Source: Dactylellina haptotyla
Taxonomy: Eukaryota > Ascomycota > Orbiliomycetes > Orbiliales > Orbiliaceae
DNA length: 64,000 nt
Reading direction: 5' to 3'
Assembly (NCBI GenBank): GCA_031310005.1
Contig: CM062385.1
Coordinates: 2,480,001 to 2,544,000, forward strand
Each line of letters begins with the position of its first letter. The first letter of the stretch is position 1. The notes beneath the pieces were generated by a model. It was not told the DNA's origin, ran no database searches, and saw nothing but the letters and a program-made list of their open reading frames with translations. Made by a program: the position numbers and the translations under genes. Below, in pieces: positions 1 to 12,058 of this stretch.

Positions 1-3000
1 TCCTAGGTTTTATTTCTGTGCGTACGATTCTTCCTTAGATTTGGTATTCCAGTCAGAACCTAGTTTGTGTTTCGTTGGATTTTGATGCTCAATGGTAGTT
101 AGAATTCATAAAGTCTACCACATCATTCTTCAAAGCAATTTTTCCGAGATGTGCCGCAAATATTTTCTCTATCCATACTATAAGTTTTTCATTCATAAAT
201 TTAGATTATCTTGATATATGCTACAGCCTCGGGAACCCGGGAAAACATCGAATAGCATAATCGCCACGGGCACAATTGAGCGGCCGCATACGACCCCGAG
301 GCTCTTGATTCCCAGAGTGATAGATCCCGTGCCCCAATGATTTGAATAATCCAACACCGGGCGGAGTGTTCTGTCGATCAAGACCATTTACACTTCATGC
401 ATTGACGGAGAATGCAGCATCCAGAAATATCTAGAATTTCGAAATCACAAACTAAGTATGCACCCGCAATCGCAATATAGGTTTGAAACCAATCATGCTA
501 CGAGCCCAGAAATCCTTAAACGTCTGATACACAAAATCCCGGTTTTCTTTCTCACATTTGATGCCAGCTAATTCTATGCTTCAGAAACTCTCCATCTGAT
601 AAAAATAATCTGCAACATTGACGTTGCGTTGTCTCATAGCCAGGTGTTGAGACTTTCGTTTTCTAAAACGCTGGATCGCACATGGCCATGGGGCAGCGGA
701 CCCACCTAGGCAGATGTTTACTGCCAGATATCTCGATTACGATCTTCAAGCCAATAGCACCCTTGCGATCTAGAGTATTGTGGAGCGGTACTATTTCTAC
801 TGGTCAACAAGGTTAAATCTTGAAACTGCGCTTCAAAATGCACAGCTGCACAGAAAGTTCTCTAAACCCAAGCGGGCAAACCCAACCTCGGCATAAGATT
901 TCATGCAATTTTAAGCTATAGAATCCACATTTAAAGCGAATTAAGCTATATCAGCTTGAATACCTAATTTTCGATATTCGAAGGCTTTGGAAGTACATTT
1001 CTCACCCCTGGTAAATTATTTCTCGGATAGAGATGCGGTTTTTTTTTATATGACTTTAAACCTTGACAGGCACAACTTGCAACTGCACAGCACAACAGGC
1101 TGAACAACAGGTGATTTACGCCACCTGAATTTTACTTACGCGAGATTCGAAAACCGAATGGGCGTTGATGTAAGGCGCACACAAGTACATGCATGTACAT
1201 GAGCTGCGCGGTGCAAAAGGACCAGGAATATCGGAAATCACAATTATAACTCTGAGACAGAAACCAATGCGACAATTATATGCCATTCTCTGCCAAGGAT
1301 CGCGAAAATCTCGAGATACCTTGCGGTCGAGCCACTTGGAACCTCGAACGGAGCCCTGTCACTCCTGGAGCGGCTTGGGCTTCGACGGATTTGAGTTTTC
1401 TGATACACAAATAACCTTGTTTACAAGCTGATATCACAATTTACGTAGTAGAAATTTCCCGACCTGAGCAATACTAGTCCATGTCGACAGCCACCCCGGG
1501 CTGGTTATCCTTCCACAATGGCAGCCTATTATCATCATAGGTTTGAAGTCCCATTATAGCACAGGAATTTGCCACCGATACCTGTTCGTGCGCCTGCGCG
1601 CGCGCGGGGTAATCAGGAAAACGTTGCTATCGTGATGCGTGTCAGTGAGACAATAAGTTTGATCAATGATAGGAATGTGCCGTGTGTGTCGATTTGCCGT
1701 CTGCCGTAAGGAAGTGCTCTTGAATGGTCGTCCCTTCGAGAGGTCCCCACTCTTGCACGCACCATGGATAGGATCATAGGATCGAGACCCACACCCTTTG
1801 GCGGGCTCTGTTACGTTATTCTCTTGGGGTTTCTACAATGGGAGGGGGGCGATATGTTTTGACTGTATGCTTTTGGTTTATCCTGGGGTACGTTATAAAA
1901 TGGGATAAGAGGAGCTGGGATTGTCGGGTTCAGCTTCATAGGAAGAGAGGTGTGCTGGTGAGACATGTTGAGTGGGCACTTAGGAGTGGGGAACATGAAA
2001 TATCGAAATTTCGGGGTTCAAGTCTGAACGTGCGCTGCAGCGCTGATTGATGTATGTTGTAAATCTTTATTGATATCAATTTTAATATATTGAGTCCCAG
2101 GGACAATTGACAGTCGTTGCAAAGTTTCTAGTAGATCGTCTTGTAATTAGGCTTGGCTTCATAAAAGAATGTTTGCGCTCTAATGACGGAGTGATGATTG
2201 AACCCTGGGAACATATTCTGCACGTGGGGGGTTGGTTACAGCGTGTATCGAGATGCCGTGTAGGAGTAAGAGGTGCATACTCGAGAGCAGGGGGGGAGGC
2301 GAGAGTCTGCGCGAGCGAACGTCTACGGTTTCATGATGATCAGTGGACAATGGGCAGACGTGGCATGGCACAGCATGGCATTGCCGAGTCTCATGTGAGA
2401 TGTGTTCGAAAACGGTCAAGTTTGTCCTAGGGGGTTTCTTTTTCGCTCCTCTCGATGCGAGAAATCTCTGGACCTGGGTAGCGGAAATATAATCCAATCG
2501 AACAGCCCTGCATGTGAATAGGTGGGGCCGATTGATTGTTTTCGGCATTCATTCTAAAATATACTAGGACTTGAGGATTGGATGTGTGTGGACAGGAACC
2601 AGAATGGGAATTTGTATTTCTGCGCTCTTTGTGGTAAGGCTCGGCCTAATTGTAGATACTCTTCGGAATTTAAAATGGTCGAGACATGGGGGATACTGTA
2701 AGAAAGAGGTGGCGTCCCCATCTTCATGCAAGTGGGATGGGCTTTAATTGGGCGGACCTTGCAGTGTGTACATGCATGCGTCAAGGGAGGCGTGTCTAGG
2801 GTGTCAGGGGAGTAGCGGCATAGGCTAGTCCGACATAGCTAGCTCCGATAGTTGGCATACAAGGCTATTAGGATCTCCAGCTTTCGCTGATGCGATAATG
2901 TCGATACACGGGTCGATCGTGGGACCCAGAGGTCCAGCCCCGAGGGAGCGTGCACGTAAGAGTGGAGATTAGAGATGCGCAGATATAGATCCTGATCATT

Positions 3001-6000
3001 TCGTTCGTTAGCTCTGGACCTTTGAACGTTAGAAATAACGAATTGACGGGTCAGCTGTGGCGGATGGAGTGGATGTGGGCGAATTGCAAGGGCAGCCTAG
3101 CGAGATGGAAACATAAAACTTCACGAGAAAGCGCAGTAAGTATAGTAACAACTTAGCCCTGGGTCGCCTTTTGAATGAATCTATTGGACACTCAACTGTT
3201 GGGGCATCGTTTGGGACAAGGGATGCGAGGTACATGAAGAAACAATTGGAACCGGAATCGCCCCGGAGCCAAGTGCGTAGAATTTAAGAGACATCAAGAA
3301 GACCCGGGAAATTATCCTCGGGTACCCTCGTTGGCCCCATCGCGATTGCCTGGCGGACGGCATCATTGTTGGGAAGTCCCGGGCTAAAAAGTTGTGGGAT
3401 GTCGTGCTCTTCCAGGGTGACCCTCAAGGGAGCACAGTAACGATCCCCTTTGTCGTGTGCGTCTTATCTCAAGGCAGCAGGTGGAAAGCTTAGTACTACA
3501 GCCACCGGGGAATTCAAAATCTGACGTGCGGTAAAGAATCCAGAGGCTAGACTCTTCCAGGGTAAATGTTGAACATAGAGAACTTGCTTGCTTCCTACGG
3601 CAAAGTATCGATGTCGAGATCTATCAGCTTCTCAGAGGAGTAAGCGATGACCGAGGTCTTAGCCTACGGCTACAACGATGCAGGGTCAAGGGGCCAGATC
3701 TTAAAGGTAGCGCCTCCGAGGTTACGAGTTTTCCTTTCTAGCTGTACATGTTCAGACCAAAACATGAAAACAGGTTATGCGAGTTGAATCGTTCATGCGG
3801 ATTGGTCCAAGGTCTCACCATGAATTCTCTTTCTCGCTTGATATCAACAGGGCTTGGATGAGCAAAACGGAAATGTCTCATGGGTCTTTCACAGGACGAC
3901 TTACGGCTCTCGCTCTAGAGTCACTTCGGCCATTCTATAACCTAGGCTAATTGCCAGCTGTGTTCAATTTGCCTCGCTGGTTGATCAACTCGCCCGACAA
4001 GCCGTCTTTGATACGTTAATGGACCTGTTTGATCAACCTGCTGACCAGCGGAAACTTTTTTGATAAGGGAATACAAGTCTAACATCAGAATATGCACAAG
4101 CGGCTAGAGGCCCATGGATCCACATCTGACATAGAGAAAAGTATTCAGGTATCCTACAGAAATCAAATTTACAGTAGATTGCGCTGCTGAAATTGAAATC
4201 CTCTATAAATATGCAAACGAGATTGGCTCTTCTCCTTTCGCCTCGACACAACGTGCGCGCAGAGGGAGAAAAGGGAAAAAAAGAAAGGGAGCTGCGATTG
4301 ACAGCATGCGGGAGGTGTGTGACCTCCATCGGATTGAGTTGCTTCTTTGCTCGTAGTGCGTTGTGTGTGTGGTAATGTTCCAGCTGCAGTTTCAGTTCGG
4401 CTTGTCCACGAGCCCTGGCATTCGCCTCTGCGCTTCAAAGTCGCACCCGACATTTTTTAAACATCAAAAGATCAGTCCATTTGCCTCTTTTATCGCAGCG
4501 GGATTGCAGCGGAAATAAAAGAGACTGAGATACTTTATTTCAACATTAAAACTGCACGTATGCTCGTACACAATCGGCAGTTTGTATGTTTGAAGTGAGT
4601 CTCCGTACGTGCATATAGGAGGCGCCCGATGGCTGAAGCTCCCCTTCCTCCCCCATGCATGTGCAGATGCCAGTTCATGCAATACAAAGCTTCCAGAGCT
4701 TCTCTAGAAGAACGCCTCTCTCATAACAAGCTTGTGGGGTTTGTTTCATTGTCGCAATGAATCCACACTCCGAAAAGATCCACCTTGGGGGCTTCATTTA
4801 GGTGTCCCACTTGTAGGCTCCTGCCATTTCGGTCACTTTTAGTATTCCGTTTTAGCACCAGCGCGCAGCCATAGAACGCGAACCATCGTCGCGTCCCCGA
4901 CTAGAGAGTCTGAAGACCCGAGATGCATGTTGAATTTCAGGGTGGGGCCAGGTTTTGCCTCCCTCTCAGAAATTCGACCGTTGAAGTTTCAGCGCACAAA
5001 CCTCAATTTCAGACGTCTATCTGAAATTAATTAAAAGATTCTGCCTCATCGCGATCCCCCGGGATGGTATCTCTCGGCCCCTTGTGATAATCCCGGAGAA
5101 TAAGTTGATACCAGCTTATTAACAGGATTTCCCAGGTACCGACCGCTACATGTATTTAATTGTTGTGTTGATAGATCAAATGCTGGTGGGTGCACGGCGC
5201 ACGGATCCGTCCGATACCCAAGGCCCGAGGAACGGACGACAAATCATATGAAAATCTGATAGACAGGCGGGTAACGGGCAACCTGCCTCCCACTCTCACA
5301 ACGCACGCAGACTTTCAACTCGCTGGGAGATCAGTATGCAGGTACCGTGATCATATATTGACGGCGAATACTGCCTGAAACGTGGACTATCGATCGTGCG
5401 ATCGAATTGCGCATGGCAATTCGCCCAGAACGTGCGTCAAGTTTCCCGCTAGCCTTGTCGACCTTCGATGCCTAACGAATCTAGCCGTGAGGGCTAGTAC
5501 TAGTACGGGCACAGTGTCTCTGGCGACCGTAGGTATGGGATGTGACCCGGGCCGCCGCCAGCGCTACGTCGAGGGGAACAATAGCAAAGTAAGCAGGTGT
5601 GTGGAGTAGGTGTTACTCAGCTAGCGCTACAAACGTCGACGCAGGTCTTGCTTAACCTGGGAGATAGCAGGAGGGTTTTCCTGCTTGGTAAACGTGAGTG
5701 GTCGCCACACCGGGTCGCAAAAAACGTGGTAGTTCGGCTGGGCACATGGAAATGTTGGTTTGTCCAACCAACGATCACCATCGACTCCCCACTCATGTGC
5801 ACCAAGGACCACTCCTCCGTCAGCCAACGCCCAAATCCCGCAGTTCGGATTGCTGGTCTACCGTCCCGAGTGCGACTACTTCGTCGTCGACCTTGGGTTC
5901 TAGATCAGAGACATTCTGTCGCAGGAGTGATGCATGCAAGGGGAGACCCACATCTGCCCTGGCGCGCAATATTGTAACTTCCTCCAGGCATCAATCCAAG

Positions 6001-9000
6001 ATGCTACAGAACCCGACGGTGGCTTCCCAAGCACTCGTCTATGGGATAGTGAGGGGTTAAGGCGCGGGACGGCAGCCTGGGGGGCGCGCCATTCGAGGTA
6101 ATTTAGATGATATCGAGGCTAAACCGGTTGAAGCAACAAATGTCTTTCAGTCACCTGACTGGCGACACTGTTTACGATTCACCTCCCCGCCGTTTTATGT
6201 TTTCGTTAAAATTATAGTAATAAAAATTTCTGTGAAGAAATTTGCGGCCGCTTTTCTCCTCGCTGTGCCGTGGGAGTGGTGGCAGATTGCGCATGGTTGC
6301 CTTGGATCATGGCGCTGGACAAGTAAAGCCTCACAGCTGGGCCAAACCTGTGTGCGGCCAATCGAAGTGGCGACAGCCTCACCCTCTCTGCACAGGGGCT
6401 GAAAATTCTTCCAGGGTGCAGCTGCAGGACGTCGTCACTGTGCTGAAAGGGGCAGCCTTCGAGAAGCCCGCAGAAGTTCAGATGATGTTCGCCGCAACGT
6501 GACTGGCAGGGATGCCTACCTCGCTAAGCAGGGCAACACATATCGTCTGCCTGGTACATACTCCATGTCCGGGAGTCGTGATTGGTGTGTGTCTGTGCGT
6601 TTGCGGGTGGTTGTGTCTCACGGGCAATTGTGGATGAGGTTGTTGGTTGGCTCCAGGATGTTTGGCGGGCACGCGTTGTCGTGTTGTTGTGGACGTTGTG
6701 CCTGCCACAGTCCCGAATGTGTTGTGTTGCGGCTGGCTTGGATATCCGATTGTGAGGAGAACTCGGATTCGATTCAATTCAATCGAAGGAGGAAGGAGAG
6801 GGATGTCGGTGGACAAAAGTACCCGATTGCCTCCTCTTGCCAATCACATAACATTATGTTATGATCGAGACCCTTCGCACGTGCTCTACAATCGAGATGT
6901 CGTTGTTGCCAGGCCAGGACGGTGTTAATTAATCTCCATCTCTTTCCACCAAATTATTATCAATCTCACTCAAGGCATCACCATCAGAAACCACGCCAGT
7001 ATAATGGCCGATCGGAGACGATGCCGGACAACGAACCAGAAGGCCCTTACATGCCCAGTATTTTGCCGCCGCCGCAGCCAATCGTTGGCCAGGCGTCAGA
7101 TCGCCGTTGATATTGGGATAATTTCTGCCGGGCCAAAAGTCAAAACTTGTAACTCGGCAGGGGCAAGGTATTATAGTCTACCGAGAGTTACATATTAAGT
7201 TGGCTGGGTGAAGGAACGAACGTAAACGGGTCAAGGTCAGGCTCTCCTTCGGCATCATCACATCCGCCGGATTTGAAACCTCGGCGTCGACGAATTATAT
7301 TAGCCTTGAGAGCTCGCCGGAGAGTTTTTGTCCATCTTATCAACCGATTTTTGCTCTTTGGTTCCTAGATTTCTCGGTGCCACCTGGTTGCGACTCCGTC
7401 TACCTAGGGCTAAAGGTTCCATGATATCCGCCGAATAAATTATATTTCAAAAGGTAGTGACATCGAGGCGGTACGTATCCATGGCACGAAGGCTGAAGAA
7501 AGAATAATCGAGGTCTGTGAGACAAAAAAAGGGACAGTCCCTCGATGTTCAACGGAGCCTTATGCAGAAAAGAAAAATACAACAGGACTAAACCTTCGTT
7601 CAGCTAGAGCTTCAGGTCGAACCTTGCCTAAAACTGCATTCTTGATATTTGTGAATGGAAAAGAATATTATAGGTGAGGCAGCAGTGTGGGAGAGTGCCA
7701 TTCACCACAACAAGACATTATTGCGTCTACGGAGAGACAAAGCAATCAACCCATTTCGGCGGATTTGGGTGCACCCTGGCCATGGGTCCACCGGATCCTG
7801 TGCTTATCATTGGTCCGACTCACACGCTGCGGACCTGGCAGCAGTGCGCCGGCTGTGACTTGGACCGTAGACGGCACCCCCATTTAGCATAGGCTGTACA
7901 CCTGCAAAAGTTAGTCTTACAGCTTCCACAGTCTCTTGGCGCGCATAGCTGCAGCTGCGTAGTTCAGCTCAGGTCTAGCGTTGAAAATGCACGTAACTAG
8001 CTCCAGCACATCCAATAGGCCAAGATCAGCAAGCGAAGGGGGGGAACAAGTTGGTACATTTGCCATTATCTAATGCACGAAATGGTCTCAGCACGAGCAG
8101 GTATTTGTGAGTCCCCGAGTGGATCATCCTTTGCAGCTAGGAATCTGCGGTCTAGACTAGACAGCCCATCTGCGGGTCATCGTGCTAGGCGGCACGACAT
8201 GGATCCCCACAATCTTCGACACCTTTTTTTCTGTTGGAGAAACGTAGACAGTCTGAGAATTGATGCATGCTAGACATAGGCGAAATGGTAGAAGCTTGGA
8301 CAAACTGCTCTCTTTGGTAACTCGATTAAATTTTCTCACTTGGAGTTACCGGACTGAGTAATCAGCAACAATAACACAGTATTCCAGATACTAGAATTTT
8401 GATATTGTAGACGATTTCCAGCTAGACTATCGGCTCCATGCTAAAAGTTAAACATTAAGCTACAGTAAAGGACATGAGGCCTCTTCATGCTTAGCTCGAG
8501 ATAAATACACAGTGAAAAAAAATCCTTTTAGTTTTCCTTTTTTTTAATTCTTTCGATAACTTTCTCGCAATATGCCGATTGCCTAAAAAGCTATTCAAAC
8601 TTGGTGATATTCGCACTAGTCTACGAAGAGGACAAATGATTTTTTTGTGATACATCTAGACTCAAAACCGATTAACTTCAGAATGATAAGCTAAAAAATT
8701 GCAACCTGGAACGATTTTGGCTGAGACCTAGACCGCATTTGTGCAGGAAAGCGGCAGAGAAGCGGCATTTTTCGTTCCCTGATCTCACACTCGTTTAGTG
8801 AGCTGAGACCCACGTGTGGTAAAAATCCGGCCGGATGCTTCCAGATATTTCCGAAGGAAAAATATTCCTTGCATATCAGTTTCGCCCATTGGCCGCAGGA
8901 AAAAGAGTCGATAAGCCTAGGGATGCTCGATCATTAGCATATAGCTGCTCCGCTGATCGCCTCGTCAGGTCTGGTTTGCAATCGATGCAATCGATAGATG

Positions 9001-11276
9001 TAACAGCAAACAGATGAGTAGCGTCTACAGAGATGGAAAAGAAGGCTTTTCCCTAGTATCCACGCAGCTTATCATTTATCGTCCATCTTGTCCTCCCGTT
9101 TTCGAGCGTCCGCTCCGATGGCATCGGTGAATTCTACTTTTCGGGATTGGACACGGCTGGGGATTTTTATTTTCCCTCGGTATGTGAAGAGTGTCAAAAA
9201 AAATAAATGTTGAGCTTTTGCGGGTGCTGGGCTCTCTTGAACTTTCCAACCTTCAGAAAAGCATTGCCCGTTTCGATGCGGGTTCGGCTACAGCTAGCCA
9301 GACGTCTACACGCAACAATGTTTTGCGTTGTCCGGAGGCAGGACGCTAGCAAGGGTCTCGTGTGGTGGGCAAGCCACCCCCAAATGGAAGACCGCCGTGC
9401 GGCTTGTCCGCAAAACATGCATGGTTTGCCCGGGATTCCAGAATTTATTGCCATATGGGCGTCGTTGAAACGCAGTCGAATGGAAGAAATGGTCCGCTGC
9501 GCCACAGCCGCATCTCCTTTGGTAGTGAAAGATTGCAGCAGAATTGCGTTCATCTTGCATCCAGCCCTGATATTTGGAAAAATAATTAGGTCGTGTGTAT
9601 GCTCAGGCTGGAGACGGCGATAAAAAGTGAATTACGACGCATGATAGAGCTCAACATCTACAGGACTAGATTTGTAACATCCTGCTAATCCTATCGCTCG
9701 ATTTGACCAAATTGATTTCAATATAGACATTACACCTGATACTGGATATACATGATACTTCGTCAAAAGGTGTCCTTATCGGATACAGATACAAGAAATC
9801 AACACATTCGGATCGCGATGTCGTCGAATGGAGTGGGTTGGTGCCGGCGGCAGTCGACAAGATGGATGGCATGTAGGGTCTCAAGATGGGTGAATACGAT
9901 GGTGAGGGTCCGGGAGGACATACGTCCTCATCGGCAGCTCCATGACCGGGAGAAGAACCTACTGGCCAAAAGATTTAACGCCAGAAATTCTGTATTCTAG
10001 GGCTCCTAACGGAGTATCGCGGGCCATTTTCTTTTTCTTTTCTTTTGTTTTCGGACCGGAGTATACTTACTATCCACCAGATATTACTCTATTGCAGTCT
10101 ACTACTACAATTGTTTAGCAATTAGTTTAAGTTTAAGGATTAGCTAGTCCAGTTCAGTTCTCGTCCATATGATCAATTAACTGCTGTGGGAAACATCCAC
10201 AATAAACGCCTTCAGAAATATCCTGTTTTTTTCGACGGGATTTTTTCTCTTCTGTTGAATATTGGGTTATTAATTATTTTCAGCCGTTCAGGTCTGGGTT
10301 TCGAAGGTGATCTGCCCGATTGCGAGTGTGTAGGATGTCGTCTGAGATGCCGCCCATTTTACGGCAAACGGTCTCTGGGCGGAACCATGTGGGGTTGGTA
10401 GCCTTATGCATGGCGGGCGAGCTTAGAATCCTTTCAATTTCGACAGATTTAACATGAGAGGTTGTCTTAGAATAACACCAGGCGTTCGTTCGGACAGAAA
10501 ACCCACAATGACATCGATTTACGCTAACGCGTTTTCAGAATCTAATCACTGGGTTGATAATTTTGGTGGTTGCCCGGGGAGGAGGCCCCGGAGAGAAGGG
10601 TTAGGAGCCCGGACAAACACCAAGCTTCCAGGAGGCAAAGGGAAGTGGGGACCAAATGTGCCCGACTCCAGAGAGAACAAACCCCGTTGTGCAGAGGTAC
10701 TTTTGGGTACTCCCAAAGATCCGTAGGACTAACAATCCTCAAGTCTGAAGGAAGGGCCAGGGTGTACCACACTAAGTGTGCTAATCCCCGCAATAGCTGC
10801 AGACAGGACTTTGCAGGCAACGAGCGAGGCTTGTTAGCCAAAGTCCTATTCCTCGCAGTCGCAGAGAAAAAGAAAAACCAAGTTGTCTTCAGAAGTACCA
10901 GAGACCACACCGGACGCTCAATGACCAATGTCCTGCAATAAAGTGCTTTTTTCTGGCTTTCCTGTCTTTTTCCTATCGTTTAAGTGCACTAGCGGACCCT
11001 CGTCGAGCCCAGGGTACAGACAGTGTGGTTTTTTTTATTTTTCTGAGCATATTTGTTTTTCTGACCTTCTTTACGCTAGTCTTTCTCTACTGAAAAGCGT
11101 ACTCGCTTTTTTTTTTTTTTTTTTCATTCTTTTCGCTGTGCCTTTAGCAAATGTAATGAGCTACCGTGCATCCATCCCAATAATTAATCTATAACCCGCA
11201 TTGAAAAACTCTGAGATCCAGTACTTATACGACCCATCGTCCGCATCAATTCTGGCATTTCCTTCCCATCCTTATG
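1..11276. other. Gene-poor region, no supported gene
   Basis: I see no coding region that I can support over about 11.3 kb on either strand. The longest open frames (for example 5597-5977, 9207-9623 and 10570-10941, all +) are under 140 codons, overlap open frames on the other strand, carry no recognisable domain and do not join into a plausible spliced gene. Composition is mixed rather than strongly AT-rich, so heavy RIP-type decay is not obvious by eye. An 18-nt T run lies near 11107-11124. No rRNA, tRNA or terminal-repeat element was recognised. It may hold regulatory DNA, non-coding transcripts or very old decayed sequence; these cannot be separated from the bases alone. Confidence 0.6.
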
Positions 11277-11282
11277 GTCAAA

Positions 11283-11316
11283 CCAATCCTGACACTCAGG
11301 AATAGCCAATATAAAA
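11283..11316 (+). promoter_or_regulatory. CCAAT and TATA-like core promoter elements
   Basis: Two CCAAT pentamers (11283-11287 and 11306-11310) stand beside a TATAAAA heptamer at 11310-11316. They lie just upstream of a long pyrimidine-rich stretch that leads into the Zn2Cys6 factor. CCAAT is the binding site of the fungal HAP/AnCF complex. The spacing and the abrupt loss of ATG triplets downstream suggest that transcription starts around 11340; this is inferred, not shown. Confidence 0.45.
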
Positions 11317-11329
11317 CGGACTTCATCTC

Positions 11330-12058
11330 TACACCTCCTTCCTAAACAGCACCGGTGTTTTTATAAATATACAGAGCCGCTCTTCTCTCTGCATATACCA
11401 TTATAGAAACAATTGCAAAGGACCGTACCCTGGTTACCCTCGAAATACACAGTGGCTTCCTTTGTCTCACACCGTTTCTCATACTGAACCCCAGCCAGCC
11501 TGCTTCTTTCCCTTGCTGCTCCTGTTGTCCTGCTTCTCTCTCTCGATTTTTATTTTTCCCATCGGCCAAAAATAAGTCGTTCTGATTTGCCAGCTCTCTT
11601 TGCACTACGTACGCTGCACATTCCCTGCGACTTACATCTGGAAGCTTGTCAACTGCACATATCAATCACACACCTCTCTCATCATCTTAGACCTATAAGA
11701 ACTTCCTGGTCTCCCCTTGCTACTTGCCATATCCATATCTACATATTTTATTATCTACCCATCCCGCAAGACACAGACTACTCTCTTTTTATATATACTT
11801 GTATATCTGCCCGTCTCTTTCACCACCAACGTCCAACAACAACCGACCAACAGTATTTACTAGCCTAGCGTGTCTTCGGCTCGGAAAACAGGGATTTGTT
11901 AGCCAGCTCTCCACTCTCCACGCAAACACACCTACTACACACCTCGAGGCAACACATCGGGCTTTTGTACTATTCTTTTCTCGTTCTAATTTCCCTTTTT
12001 TCTTTGCTCTGTATCCTGTAGCTTAAGCTACTTTTTATTCACACACACCACATTCAAA
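11330..12058 (+). promoter_or_regulatory. Probable long ATG-free 5' leader of the Zn2Cys6 factor
   Basis: The last ATG before the start codon is at 11274. From there to 12058 there is no ATG in any frame on the + strand, and the sequence is rich in C and T with CACACA and CTCTCT stretches. Both traits are typical of fungal 5' untranslated regions. I infer one leader of about 700 nt, perhaps with an unmarked intron. Confidence 0.5.

Noticed and set aside
10570-10941. 123-codon open frame (+) and its 128-codon antisense partner
   Set aside because: Neither strand shows a known family, and both end at random-looking points; no splice partners were found.
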